From assembly GCA_048264125.1 (NCBI GenBank), contig JBLXDM010000009.1, forward strand, positions 62,001 to 126,000: a stretch of 64,000 nucleotides of DNA. The letters run 5' to 3'. Positions within the stretch are counted from its first letter, which is position 1. The number at the start of each line of letters is the position of its first letter. The position numbers and the translations under genes are program-made. The notes below the pieces were generated by a model. It saw nothing but the letters and a program-made list of their open reading frames with translations. It searched no databases and was not told the origin of the DNA. Below, in pieces: positions 35,238 through 43,990 of the stretch. The stretch is from M1-B18 sp048264125 (GTDB taxonomy: Bacteria; Bacillota; Clostridia; Peptostreptococcales; Natronincolaceae).

Positions 35238-35957
35238 CTAGCCCTTAGCAATAAAATGCACCAGAAATTTAGGCAGCACCAGCATCCTTTTAAATCTTTT
35301 AGGCTCCTTAACCAATCTGTAAAACCATTCCAGCCCCATCCTTTGGTATATCACCGGCGCTCTTTTTGCAGTACCAGCATAAATATCAACGCTACCTCCT
35401 ACACCCATGGCGATTCTACATTTTAATCTATCCTTATATTTATCTATCCAAAGCTCCTGCTTGGGGGCACCCAGACATACAAATAAAGCATCTGCCCCGG
35501 AGCTATTTATTTCCTCCAGAATAGCCTCCTCGTCACCCTCCGTGAAGTAGCCGTGATGAAAACCTGCTATTTTAATTCCCCGATACTTAGCTTCTATACT
35601 TTTACAGGCCAACGGAGTAACCTCCGGCTTGCCCCCCAAAATATAGAAGGACTTACCCTCGTCACCGCAATACCGCAAAATCATATCCATTAAATCTATT
35701 CCGGCAACCCTTACATTTATACCCAAGCCCTTCATTTTTGAAGCAACCACTATGCCTATTCCGTCGGCTACAACTAAATCAGCAGCCTCCAAGGCCTTTA
35801 ACAACTGAGGATTTTCCTGTGCCAGCATGACTATTTCAGGATTAGGGGTATATATTTTTTTCACGCCCTCCTGCTGTAAAAAGCCCTTGGCCCTTTCAAG
35901 GGCTGCCTCCATTGTAATAGCGTCGAAGGGTACCTTCATAACATCTATTCTTTTCAA
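35238..35957 (-). CDS. tagA: WecG/TagA/CpsF family glycosyltransferase
   Basis: 239 residues. Transfers an N-acetyl-hexosamine (ManNAc in TagA) onto a lipid-linked sugar in wall teichoic acid or related polymer synthesis. Family features: TPNPEIVMLAQENP, ADLVVADGIGIVVASK, FYILGGKPEV, VCLGAPKQELWI, MGVGGSVDIYAGTAKRAP and GLEWFYRLVKEPKRFKRM, with a hydrophobic-basic C-terminus for membrane contact. The start is TTG at 35957, overlapping the csaB stop (CATTGA). The true acceptor in this organism is unknown; S-layer-anchoring polymer is likely given csaB. Confidence 0.9.
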   Translation of the reverse strand: MKRIDVMKVPFDAITMEAALERAKGFLQQEGVKKIYTPNPEIVMLAQENPQLLKALEAADLVVADGIGIVVASKMKGLGINVRVAGIDLMDMILRYCGDEGKSFYILGGKPEVTPLACKSIEAKYRGIKIAGFHHGYFTEGDEEAILEEINSSGADALFVCLGAPKQELWIDKYKDRLKCRIAMGVGGSVDIYAGTAKRAPVIYQRMGLEWFYRLVKEPKRFKRMLVLPKFLVHFIAKG

Positions 35958-37051
35958 TGCATGCCACCCCCTTCAACAAACTCCTTAAATATTTCTACAT
36001 TCATTCTGGACTTATTAACCATGCTTTTGCTTACCTCAGTCAGCTCCTTCTGATATTTGGCTCTATTCTGGAGAACCTCGTCTATCATGGTCCAAAGATG
36101 AATCATATCCAAGCCCTCAGCTTTGCCCCCGCTTCTTTGGTTTACCAGCTTTAAAAAGCTCTTTATTTTATCCTCATATTCAATACCTATCATGGGTACA
36201 TTGGCAATTGCTGCAAAAACCAATGAGTGCAGCCGCATACCTATAAGGAGATGCAGCCTGCCTATCAGTCCCAAAATCTCCTGCGGACTATGCTGCTCCT
36301 CAATGACACCGGCATTGCTTTCCATCATGGACACGATATCCTTTGAAATGGTATAATCATCGGGATATTGCATAGGAATAAAAAGCACCTGAAAGCCTCT
36401 CTTTACAAGATAATCTGCTGTCTTAGCCATTATTACCTTATAGCTTTCCTGACCCTTCCACCTTCTAATAGATATTCCGATGATGGGCTTCTGAAGCTCC
36501 AGCTCCTCCTTTTGTATAAGCGAATCCACCAGCTGCTCCGAAGGCCCCTCCATAGAAAAGACAACGTCTGCTGTAACGGTGATATTCTTTTTTATACCCA
36601 GAGATTGCATAAACTCCTTGGAGTAATGATCCCTTACGGTTATGGCATCTACCTCGTTAATTATCAGCTTAGCCAGCTTTTTATTGATGGTATTTGTAAT
36701 AGGTCCGAAGCCATTGCCATAGAACATTACTTTTTTGCCGAATTTCTTGGCTAAATATATAATCGCTAAATAATATAACAGCGATCTGCTGCTGGTGGCA
36801 TCCTGTAAAATTGATCCTCCCCCGCTGATTACAGCATCGGAGCTACGAATCGCCTTAATAAGCTCTCTGAAATCATTTCTACTGATAGCCTTTATTCCAA
36901 ACCTTTCGGCTGTTTCCTTTGCCTTATAGGTTAATGCTGTAATCTCAGCATTGGGTATGGCGCTTCTTATCTGCTGAACAATAGTCTGCAGGATGGCTTC
37001 GTCACCAGTATTTCTAAAGCCATAATACCCAAATATGAAAATATTCTTCAT
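35954..37051 (-). CDS. csaB: Polysaccharide pyruvyl transferase CsaB
   Basis: 365 residues from ATG 37051 (GAGGAAGAG upstream; the open frame begins 51 bases earlier without a clear site). Adds ketal pyruvate to a secondary wall polymer, the modification recognised by SLH domains of S-layer proteins. Motifs: GYYGFRNTGDEAIL at the N-terminus, ISGGGSILQDATSSRS, GNGFGPI, ISIRRWKG and GMRLHSLVFAAIANVPMIGI. Overlaps the tagA-like gene by four bases. A pyruvylated polymer, and therefore SLH-type surface proteins, is predicted for this organism. Confidence 0.92.
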   Translation of the reverse strand: MKNIFIFGYYGFRNTGDEAILQTIVQQIRSAIPNAEITALTYKAKETAERFGIKAISRNDFRELIKAIRSSDAVISGGGSILQDATSSRSLLYYLAIIYLAKKFGKKVMFYGNGFGPITNTINKKLAKLIINEVDAITVRDHYSKEFMQSLGIKKNITVTADVVFSMEGPSEQLVDSLIQKEELELQKPIIGISIRRWKGQESYKVIMAKTADYLVKRGFQVLFIPMQYPDDYTISKDIVSMMESNAGVIEEQHSPQEILGLIGRLHLLIGMRLHSLVFAAIANVPMIGIEYEDKIKSFLKLVNQRSGGKAEGLDMIHLWTMIDEVLQNRAKYQKELTEVSKSMVNKSRMNVEIFKEFVEGGGMH

Positions 37052-37104
37052 AAATCTCTTCCTCTCTCCCAGAGTCATCCTTCCCTTGAATGAGCCTGAC
37101 AAAG

Positions 37105-39270
37105 CTATTCATTAGGAATTCCGTATTTGTTCCTATATTTGTTATATAAACTCACAAGCGCATCTAAAGCTAGAATTCCTACTACTCCTATTACAAGTCC
37201 AATACCTGCTGCATATACGGTTCTAACGACAGAAAGGTAGAGGGGGGTTCTCAAATGGCTAAAGGTATTAATCATCGAGGCCAGACCTACGGTTGCTGCC
37301 AGGCCACTGATGAAGACCAGTTGTTTAAAGCCCTTTTGGGCACAATAGAAGCCTATCAAAAGTGCAGGAAAGCCAATTAAAAATTCCTTATTTCTAGGCC
37401 TCGCCAAAAGACTCTCCTCCAGGAGATTTCTAAGCATAATTTCCAGGCTTGAGGGCTGAATATTGGTTTCATGTCCCGTTCTGGATATATATATTACTCC
37501 TGCCACAGCGATAACTGAGCCTATAATAATATGAATCAGCTTGATGTTCTCCACTAAAAGCCGTCTAATTTCCCCCAGTCTCAGCTGCGGCTCGATGCTG
37601 CCATCTCGTCTGTCATAGCCGAAATAGGCAAGATAGATCAGAATATAGATTGCCATCGGCATCAGCTGACTAATCTTGACTCCTCTGAAGATGTCCAATT
37701 CTAAAAGATATCTGATATCCGACAACATAGAGGCTATAAACAGGGCGCCAATTCCCGCTATTAGCAGTGAAAGCATCATATCCTTTGCTGCCAGCAGGAT
37801 TTTTCTTGTTAATGGCATATTTGAAACAGAATTATTTGCATAATCCCTGCTTCTCTTAAAATAGTACACCACTGCCAGCGAAGCAAATATGATGCCTGCC
37901 GCCAAAGCCAATACCTTATGGGTCAACGAGGGCATAACAAGCAAAGCACCTGTTACTCCTATTATTCCTAAAGCCAGCAAAATCATTTCATGCTTTTTGT
38001 TTAACTTTAAAATTGACTTTAGCAATAACAGCCCGGCTGCCACCAGCCCATAGGCCATCAGCAGCATATAACGAAACCTTACTCTGACAGGAGTCAGTGT
38101 ACTGCTGGCACCAAGGGACATTCCATGCTCTGCTATTCTATACTCAAACCGCTCAAACATTTTTTGATATTCATCTATATTCGTTACATAAATGGTTTTG
38201 TCCCATTTAAAAGGCTTAAAATATATTAATCGAATATTTCTTTCTGTTACAGCTCTATACAGAGTGTTTTCTATTTCCTCAGCACCCTCGTAGCCATAAT
38301 ATTTAAATCTTTCCTGAATAAAATCCCAAACAGAAAATACCCTTACAGCATTAAAGTCTAAGGCCTCTGCCAGCTCGGCTAAGCCCTCCTGCTCAATATG
38401 CTCTCTTTGAACAGAATCCTCTATCATTCCTAGTTTAATATTATTGTCCCTCATATAATCTGCAGTTTGATCAATAAGCTCAGGATAGCCCAGCACTCTG
38501 TCACCGTCGAAGATAAATACCTCTGGCACAATATTTAAGGCTTCATATTCCTCTAGTGTTGCATTAAGGAATTTTTCATCAATCCAGCCCAGATAATTAT
38601 ATGGCCTCGGCATAACCTCCAGACCATTGTCCTGAATTAGCTTGACCTTATCGGGGTCCAGTCCTAGGCTTAGCCTTGTCAGCTTTGAGGAATACAGCTT
38701 AGTTTCAGTTCTAAAGGTATCTCCCTCTATATCAATAGAATTAATACCCTTTAGGAACAATGCATCACTAATGGTGCCTTTTACTATAACTGTGGACTCG
38801 TCTTCTCCCTCCAGCAATTCAAAACGCTCCTGAGGGTATCTACTATTCATACCCTCGGCGATAAAATCAAAGGTTTCCTGAGAATCCGTAACCGCCACCA
38901 CATCATAATCACCTATGCCGTTGGTATCAATGTACGCCACCAGCTCTTGAGGGTATTCCTCCCTCCAATTCACTTCATTTATTAGATTTTTACCCATTAT
39001 AATATCAATAGGCCTTCCATCCCTTTGTAGGGAATAGAGGTTTTCCTCCTGTAGGGCCACGTACCTTACGCCTAATTCACTGAATTCCTCAAACCACCAG
39101 CCCAGCTCCTCTTCGGATTGCTTAGCCATCTCCTCAAATTCTCTATATTCCAACACAACGTCTACGGTCTTGTTATTTGCCTCCGCTATGGCTCTTTGTC
39201 CTGCCATAATGCTGGCAGAAAGTATCCCTAAGGCTAAAAGGATTAATAATACTCTATTTTTTTTCAACAT
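37105..39270 (-). CDS. DUF5693-like polytopic membrane protein linked to csaB
   Basis: 721 residues. Residues about 5-25 are an N-terminal membrane helix. The next 380 residues form an extracytoplasmic domain with repeated family-like stretches (WFEEFSELGVRYVALQEENL, GLDPDKVKLIQDNGLEVMPRPYN, VRVFSVWDFIQERFKYYGYEG, NIRLIYFKPF). From about 400 on there are eight or more membrane helices. I recall this architecture as the DUF5693 family, typically just upstream of csaB in Firmicutes. A role in exporting or assembling the pyruvylated wall polymer is inference from position. SD TAAGGGTG; first gene of the envelope operon. Confidence 0.8.
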   Translation of the reverse strand: MLKKNRVLLILLALGILSASIMAGQRAIAEANNKTVDVVLEYREFEEMAKQSEEELGWWFEEFSELGVRYVALQEENLYSLQRDGRPIDIIMGKNLINEVNWREEYPQELVAYIDTNGIGDYDVVAVTDSQETFDFIAEGMNSRYPQERFELLEGEDESTVIVKGTISDALFLKGINSIDIEGDTFRTETKLYSSKLTRLSLGLDPDKVKLIQDNGLEVMPRPYNYLGWIDEKFLNATLEEYEALNIVPEVFIFDGDRVLGYPELIDQTADYMRDNNIKLGMIEDSVQREHIEQEGLAELAEALDFNAVRVFSVWDFIQERFKYYGYEGAEEIENTLYRAVTERNIRLIYFKPFKWDKTIYVTNIDEYQKMFERFEYRIAEHGMSLGASSTLTPVRVRFRYMLLMAYGLVAAGLLLLKSILKLNKKHEMILLALGIIGVTGALLVMPSLTHKVLALAAGIIFASLAVVYYFKRSRDYANNSVSNMPLTRKILLAAKDMMLSLLIAGIGALFIASMLSDIRYLLELDIFRGVKISQLMPMAIYILIYLAYFGYDRRDGSIEPQLRLGEIRRLLVENIKLIHIIIGSVIAVAGVIYISRTGHETNIQPSSLEIMLRNLLEESLLARPRNKEFLIGFPALLIGFYCAQKGFKQLVFISGLAATVGLASMINTFSHLRTPLYLSVVRTVYAAGIGLVIGVVGILALDALVSLYNKYRNKYGIPNE

Positions 39271-39425
39271 ATCGTCACACCCTTACTAATAGTAGTAATT
39301 AACAACTGCACTTATTATAATATTATGTATATGTATAACTGTAAAGCCATCCTTTGATAATGTAAAGCCATCTATTCCTTAGTTTATCCAATATTAGAAA
39401 ATTTTTTCTGATATTGCAATAAATA

Positions 39426-39455
39426 AGACTTCCAAGGATAAGTGCTAGGAAGTCT
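39426..39455 (-). terminator. Possible terminator after the small secreted protein gene
   Basis: AGACTTCC / GGAAGTCT with a 14-base loop, 20 bases past the stop codon at 39476. The downstream minus-strand sequence TATTTATTG is only weakly T-rich. Confidence 0.55.
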
Positions 39456-39475
39456 ATTTTAAATATATAGTGCTA

Positions 39476-39958
39476 TTATTCCACTCTATAGGAGCCTCTT
39501 ACTATTAGAATAACGTCGTTCTCTGCCTTTACTCCACGGCCATCATCCCGTGGAACAATTAATAGATGATTGGGCGGTACCACCTCATTCATTCGGAGGT
39601 CAGTGGCGGCTGTTACGTTTGCTAATCCCCCCAGAGGGTTGTCTATAACCAGCGCCTTGCCACCCCTGAGTATAATTTCTGTGCCCTGTCCTGCAATCAG
39701 CTTTTGGCCGGGCTTCAGCTCAACAACCACCAGCTGATTGTCCCCGCCTCCACCTCCGGTGGATGGAGCAATGGCTGCCAGCTTTTCATCTATATAAAAC
39801 TTTAATTGTTCAATTCTTTGTTCCACAAAGGATAGAGTTACAAGTGGATCATCATTTGTTCCCGGCTCCTTGTTGACGGCATAAACTACTTGTCCAACAA
39901 TAAGAATACTTATTAAAACCATTAGAGTGATTACAGTTATCTTTTTTTTACCCTGCAT
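39476..39958 (-). CDS. Conserved-looking secreted protein of unknown function
   Basis: 160 residues, SD AAGGGGG before ATG 39958. A signal peptide or anchor (ITVITLMVLISILIVGQVVYA) is followed by a short helical segment (VEQRIEQLKFYIDEKLAAIAP), a glycine linker (TGGGGGDNQ) and a beta-rich domain: VELKPGQKLIAGQGTEIILR, GGLANVTAATDLRMNEVVPP and NHLLIVPRDDGRGVKAENDV. The final domain reads like a small beta barrel. I recognise the pattern from clostridial hypothetical proteins but no function. It lies upstream of the envelope operon in the same direction, separated by a weak terminator. Confidence 0.7.
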   Translation of the reverse strand: MQGKKKITVITLMVLISILIVGQVVYAVNKEPGTNDDPLVTLSFVEQRIEQLKFYIDEKLAAIAPSTGGGGGDNQLVVVELKPGQKLIAGQGTEIILRGGKALVIDNPLGGLANVTAATDLRMNEVVPPNHLLIVPRDDGRGVKAENDVILIVRGSYRVE

Positions 39959-40061
39959 TTGTCAGCCCCCTTTATCCATATGCAATTACATAACTATTAT
40001 ACTATAAAGCTGTGGCCTTTCAAACTAAATATTATATCCCATAATATTACAAAAACATTAA

Positions 40062-40091
40062 AAGACCTAAGAATTGTATATCTTAAGTCTT
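40062..40091 (-). terminator. Terminator of the ndoAI-ndoA unit
   Basis: AAGAC-C-TAAGA / TCTTA-a-GTCTT around an eight-base loop, then TTTT on the minus strand, directly at the ndoA stop codon. Confidence 0.78.
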
Positions 40092-40442
40092 CTAAAAATC
40101 TATAAGTCCAAGGCTTATGAGTAGCGCATCATTTACTTTGCCCATCATATCGTCATCTAAATGGCCTATTTTTTCCTCAAGACGTCTTTTATCCACTGTC
40201 CGTATCTGCTCCAGCAGTATTACAGAATCCTTTGGCAGGCCGTATTCAGAGGCAATTATTTCTATATGGGTAGGCAGCTTTGCCTTGTTAATTTGAGATG
40301 TTATGGCGGCAATAATCACTGTAGGGCTGTAGCGATTTCCTATGTCGTTCTGAACCACTAAAACAGGGCGTACTCCCCCCTGCTCGGAACCTATCACAGG
40401 GCTTAAATCTGCGTAGTATATATCTCCTCTTTTAACATTCAC
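40092..40442 (-). CDS. ndoA: MazF/EndoA family mRNA interferase (toxin)
   Basis: 116 residues taking GTG 40442 as start, which gives (M)NVKRGDIYYADLSP, the same start and length as Bacillus NdoA, and has GGAG ten bases upstream; another GTG at 40451 sits too close to that site. Sequence-specific endoribonuclease, usually cutting at U^ACAU in this branch. Family features: SPVIGSEQGGVRPVLVVQND, TVIIAAITSQ and DSVILLEQIRTVDKRRL. One base separates it from the antitoxin stop. It is in the conserved alr-ndoAI-ndoA order rather than in a mobile context. Confidence 0.95.
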   Translation of the reverse strand: MNVKRGDIYYADLSPVIGSEQGGVRPVLVVQNDIGNRYSPTVIIAAITSQINKAKLPTHIEIIASEYGLPKDSVILLEQIRTVDKRRLEEKIGHLDDDMMGKVNDALLISLGLIDF

Positions 40443-40443
40443 T

Positions 40444-40719
40444 TTATTCACACTCCGCCATCTTTACCTCATAATTTTCTAAGGAGGATAAATCAAGACT
40501 TAAACCAAGCTCAGCCAGTGACAAATTGATGGTCGCCATTTCCTGATAGCCCTTTTTCATACTTTCTCTTATCTCCAGCTTGCTCTTTTCGCGAATATAC
40601 AGCTTCATCGCATTTCGAATAAATTCACTTCGATTTGTATTCTCAGTCATAACAATGTTGTCTATTTCTTTCAATAGACTATCTGGAAGGCTTATCATTA
40701 TTCTCTTAGAGTCCGCCAT
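40444..40719 (-). CDS. ndoAI: Ribbon-helix-helix antitoxin of the EndoA pair
   Basis: 91 residues. N-terminal ribbon-helix-helix DNA-binding domain (KRIMISLPDSLLKEIDNIVMTENTNRSEFIRNAMKLYI) and an acidic C-terminal tail that would occupy the toxin RNA groove (SLAELGLSLDLSSLENYEVKMAECE). It neutralises the toxin encoded immediately after and probably autoregulates. Strong SD TAGGAGG and a perfect promoter upstream ensure antitoxin excess. Confidence 0.94.
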   Translation of the reverse strand: MADSKRIMISLPDSLLKEIDNIVMTENTNRSEFIRNAMKLYIREKSKLEIRESMKKGYQEMATINLSLAELGLSLDLSSLENYEVKMAECE

Positions 40720-40775
40720 TTTGCACCTCCTAAAATTTAAAAGGAAAGATTTAATTCTGCTTTTTATTATCCATA

Positions 40776-40804
40776 ATTATATTTATTCATTCTAAGTGTG
40801 TCAA
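40776..40804 (-). promoter_or_regulatory. Consensus sigma-A promoter of ndoAI-ndoA
   Basis: TTGACA (40804-40799), exactly 17 bases, TATAAT (40781-40776) on the minus strand; start near 40769, about 50 bases before the antitoxin ATG. It gives the toxin pair independent transcription from alr, whose stop is 138 bases upstream. Confidence 0.85.
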
Positions 40805-40941
40805 TATGACCACTAAATTATACCATAAAAACTAATTCTTTATAATTACAATCCACGAATTTGGAATCATGTTAGCATAATGCACCCTGGCGTGTAATAA
40901 TCTGCACACATATTGCCATTATAAAATAAGTCTTCATTACA

Positions 40942-42117
40942 TTATTCTAACAAAGAATCTCTTATGTGTAAAAGCGTATTATTTTCCAAATATATTCTCG
41001 GAACTCTTCTTCCCACCATACACACGATTTCATAGTTTATTGTATTCAGCTTTTTAGCGATATCCTCCACCGTTATCCCCGAATCTGGGCTGCTGCTGTA
41101 GAGGATTGCTTCATCCCCTCTTTTTACCTCCAACCCAGTAGCATCCGCCATACACTGGTCCATGCAAATCCTACCCACAACAGGAATTTTCTTGCCCTTA
41201 ATAATGACCTCTGCCTTATTGGTAAGCATACGGGTGAAGCCGTCGGCATAGCCAATCGGCAAAGTAATTATCTGTCCTTCATGCGGCGTCTTGTATAGAA
41301 GTCCGTAGCTTACGCCACATTCAGCAGGCAGCTGCTTTACATGGGACACCCTGGCCTTTAGCTCCATGACCTGCTTTAGCTTAACCGCCTCATGGCTAAC
41401 CTCTGGCGATGGATATAGCCCGTAAAGCATGATTCCCGCCCTCACCATATCCAGATTCATTTCCGGCAGGTCAATGATTGCCGCACTATTGGAGACATGC
41501 TTGATGGGTATTTTGTAGCCTGAGCGCTCCAGCTGGTTAACCACATGCATAAAGCCCTCAAACTGCTGCTGAGTAAAGGATTTATCCGCTTCATCCGCAA
41601 CGGCAAAATGTGTAAAAATGCCCTCCACCATTAGGCCCGGCAGTGCCATAATCCTCTTAATCTCGTCAATCGTTCCTTCATCGATTGAAAATCCAAGCCT
41701 AGACATTCCGGTGTCTAGCTTAAGATGCACCTTAATTTTACCATTTTCCGCCTCTGCAGCCCTTGAAAAGGCCTCCGCCTGATCAATTGAATATATGGTC
41801 TGAATAATATTCTTCTCCAGCACCTGCTGTGCCTGCTCCTCCGGCGTATATCCCAGCACCATCAGGGGTACTTCCTTGTAGCCCTTATTTCTTAGCTCCA
41901 CCGCCTCAGTTAATGTGGCTACGGCTAGTCTGTCTGCTCCGTTCTCCAGCAAAATCTTAGCTATTACTGCTGCCCCATGACCATAGCCGTCGGCCTTGAT
42001 AACGGCAGCAACCAGTGTATCCTTTTTTACTACCCGTTTGACCTCCCGTATATTATGCTTAAGATTATCAAGGTTAATTTCAGCCCATACAGGCCTCAAA
42101 TCAGTTCTGCTAACCAT
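40942..42117 (-). CDS. alr: Alanine racemase
   Basis: 391 residues. PLP enzyme making D-alanine for peptidoglycan. PLP lysine in VAAVIKADGYGHGAAVIAK, substrate region KLDTGMSRLGF, VSNSAAIIDLPE, VRAGIMLYGLYPS, the C-terminal-domain tyrosine in ECGVSYGLLY, and RICMDQCMADAT. SD AAGGGGATGG. Part of acpS-ydcC-alr-ndoAI-ndoA, with 32 bases to ydcC. I cannot tell whether it is the vegetative or a spore isozyme. Confidence 0.96.
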   Translation of the reverse strand: MVSRTDLRPVWAEINLDNLKHNIREVKRVVKKDTLVAAVIKADGYGHGAAVIAKILLENGADRLAVATLTEAVELRNKGYKEVPLMVLGYTPEEQAQQVLEKNIIQTIYSIDQAEAFSRAAEAENGKIKVHLKLDTGMSRLGFSIDEGTIDEIKRIMALPGLMVEGIFTHFAVADEADKSFTQQQFEGFMHVVNQLERSGYKIPIKHVSNSAAIIDLPEMNLDMVRAGIMLYGLYPSPEVSHEAVKLKQVMELKARVSHVKQLPAECGVSYGLLYKTPHEGQIITLPIGYADGFTRMLTNKAEVIIKGKKIPVVGRICMDQCMADATGLEVKRGDEAILYSSSPDSGITVEDIAKKLNTINYEIVCMVGRRVPRIYLENNTLLHIRDSLLE

Positions 42118-42149
42118 ATGCCATCCCCTTATCCTTTGTAGATGTCGTA

Positions 42150-42785
42150 TTATTCCTCAGCTGATTTTAGATAAAACAATTCATCCCCCAGCTCAGGATT
42201 ATACTTAAAGTCCTCATAGTATACTCTGAAGCGGACAACCCCCCTTTGGTCAATGATTTGCATTTGATAGGGCTCCAGCTTATCTGTATCGACCCAGAGC
42301 CTCTGCTTATCAAAGTATTGGTTCCCGCCGGGAATTGGTGTATCAATAACAATATAGCTGCTTCCCTCCAGCTTTTGTCTGGAAATGACAGAGGTCTCGG
42401 TATTGAAGAGATTCTGCATAAAGTAGCCTATAAACATCATTTGCTCCTGAGATTGCTCAAAGCTATCGAGAATCCAGGTTTGATTTATGGCGGGATGCAG
42501 CATCCAGGCCTTCTTCCCATTGGATATGGTTAAGTTGCCCTCCAAGCTCTCCGGAGAGGTTACCTCCAGACGATAGCTGCTTGGCGCCTTAAATGCTTGC
42601 TGAAAAACATACTTGTTTTCTGTATTATTGCTATTAACATATATTATCGCATTACAGCTATAGCTCTCCAGCTGCCCCAGCTTCCTTTGTACCTCATAAT
42701 ACAGCTCCTGATCTGTAGGCTGGCTACAGGCCACCAGTGAAAAAATCAGCAGGCAGATTACCAAGCCCGGCATAATTTTCTTCAC
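42150..42785 (-). CDS. ydcC: YdcC-like lipoprotein (LolA-type fold)
   Basis: 211 residues, GTG start at 42785 with GGGAGGG six bases upstream. Lipobox LVAC at the end of a short signal peptide makes it a lipoprotein of the outer face. The rest follows the outer-membrane lipoprotein sorting (LolA/LolB-like) half-barrel pattern seen in Bacillus YdcC: a YEVQRKLGQLESYSCNAIIY helix-strand start, GNLTISNGKKAWMLHP and QRLWVDTDKLEPYQMQIID. YdcC is expressed during sporulation in Bacillus; function unknown. Lies between acpS and alr, as in Bacillus. Confidence 0.85.
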   Translation of the reverse strand: MKKIMPGLVICLLIFSLVACSQPTDQELYYEVQRKLGQLESYSCNAIIYVNSNNTENKYVFQQAFKAPSSYRLEVTSPESLEGNLTISNGKKAWMLHPAINQTWILDSFEQSQEQMMFIGYFMQNLFNTETSVISRQKLEGSSYIVIDTPIPGGNQYFDKQRLWVDTDKLEPYQMQIIDQRGVVRFRVYYEDFKYNPELGDELFYLKSAEE

Positions 42786-42846
42786 TCTAATCCCTCCCTA
42801 TTTATCAAAGCCTCTATTATTGATAAATATTCCTTAGGTGGGCTAT

Positions 42847-43236
42847 TTATTCTTTCGATTCCTTCTTCTCAACTGCTATTGCCTGAGCCACCGCATTTTC
42901 TCTGCTGTGGGATATTGATAATAATATTTCACCGATATTGTTGCTGTATGCAATCTCTTTGGCATTATTGTGCAGAACTATATAGGGCTTCCCCAAAAAG
43001 TCATTACGGATTTCAATATCCCGCCATTGCATTCCCCTTAGGCCTGTTCCCAATGCCTTTAAACAGGCCTCCTTTGCTGCGAAAAAGCCCGCTATACTGG
43101 AGGCCTTGCTGCCCTTTTCCCTCAAAAGCTCTATTTCAGAGGCATTGAATATTCTGGTAATAAAGCCCTCGTTTTTTCCGATTGCAGCCTCTATTCTATT
43201 AATTTCAATTATGTCGATGCCTATCCCCTTAATCAA
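42847..43236 (-). CDS. acpS: Holo-[acyl-carrier-protein] synthase
   Basis: 129 residues from TTG 43236: GAGG lies eight bases upstream and the protein then begins (M)IKGIGIDIIEI, the standard AcpS start; GTG 43245 overlaps that ribosome site. Transfers phosphopantetheine from CoA to acyl carrier protein. Mg-binding motifs GIGIDIIEINRIE and FAAKEACLKALGTGLRG are intact, and LLSISHSRENAVAQAI follows. First gene of the acpS-ydcC-alr unit. Confidence 0.95.
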   Translation of the reverse strand: MIKGIGIDIIEINRIEAAIGKNEGFITRIFNASEIELLREKGSKASSIAGFFAAKEACLKALGTGLRGMQWRDIEIRNDFLGKPYIVLHNNAKEIAYSNNIGEILLSISHSRENAVAQAIAVEKKESKE

Positions 43237-43284
43237 CTTAACCACCTCGTTTATAGATATCCTATCATGTTTTATTTGTTTTTA

Positions 43285-43325
43285 AAAGGACAAATAGAGG
43301 GGCCGCTCCCCTTTATTTGTCCTTT
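43285..43325 (-). terminator. Terminator overlapping the stop of the coiled-coil gene
   Basis: AAAGGACAAATA-gaGGGG pairs with CCCCtt-TATTTGTCCTTT; the right arm includes the last codons and TAA of the 43313-43930 gene. Separates it from acpS. Confidence 0.8.
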
Positions 43326-43930
43326 AAATAATGTATATCCAGCTTTTCGATCTCCTCGTGGCCTATCATGGAATGAATGAAGCTATACAGAGCCTGTTCC
43401 TTTTTTTCTCTGTCCTCCTTCTCAAGCCTTAAGGCATTTAGCCTCTCTCTAATCTTGTTTATTTCCACATTGACCTTTCCAAGATTTTCATGGTTGTCAA
43501 TAAATTCGCTATAGGCCACCCTAAGGGACTCCTTTAAAAGCTCCAGGTTTACTTTCTCTATCTCCTTTGGGTATTCCTCCACAATCTGAATTAACCCCTC
43601 CATTTCAGCATTTAGCGTATTTATTTCAGCTGTACACCTTTCCAGCTCACTCAAAGCATTTTCCTCACCCTTTGAATTAACTAAATCTGAGATGGTCAGA
43701 ATTTTTGCCATCAGCTGCTGCTTCCGCTCCCGCCTTAGCCTCAGCTGCTTTTTATTTTCAGCCTCATCAACCAGAAGCTTTTGCAGCTGCTTTATAAGGG
43801 CCTCCATTACACGGTTTATTTTTTGAGAAAATACCCTTTTCCAATAGGTGTCACGAATTAGTATAGGAATTCGCTTTTTCTTAATTATATTTTGATCCAA
43901 TAATTCATCCAGTTCCTTTTTCTTTAACAC
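43313..43930 (-). CDS. Coiled-coil protein of unknown function
   Basis: 205 residues, GTG start at 43930 with AGAGGGAAG upstream. Almost entirely helical and charged, with heptad-like coiled coil from about 30 to 185 (EALIKQLQKLLVDEAENKKQ, LRRERKQQLMAKILTISDLV, INKIRERLNALRLEKEDREK). No signal peptide, cysteine, or catalytic motif. It could be a structural or scaffold protein. Single-gene unit upstream of acpS with its own terminator. I do not recognise the family. Confidence 0.65.
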   Translation of the reverse strand: MLKKKELDELLDQNIIKKKRIPILIRDTYWKRVFSQKINRVMEALIKQLQKLLVDEAENKKQLRLRRERKQQLMAKILTISDLVNSKGEENALSELERCTAEINTLNAEMEGLIQIVEEYPKEIEKVNLELLKESLRVAYSEFIDNHENLGKVNVEINKIRERLNALRLEKEDREKKEQALYSFIHSMIGHEEIEKLDIHYLKDK

Positions 43931-43990
43931 GATGACTTCCCTCTTTTCTCCTGCCTATATGTAAATCCCTACTATATATATCGTATAAAA

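Noticed and set aside
40092..40719. Mobile toxin-antitoxin island
   Set aside because: The pair is in the conserved acpS-ydcC-alr-ndoAI-ndoA order, without transposase, integrase or repeats.
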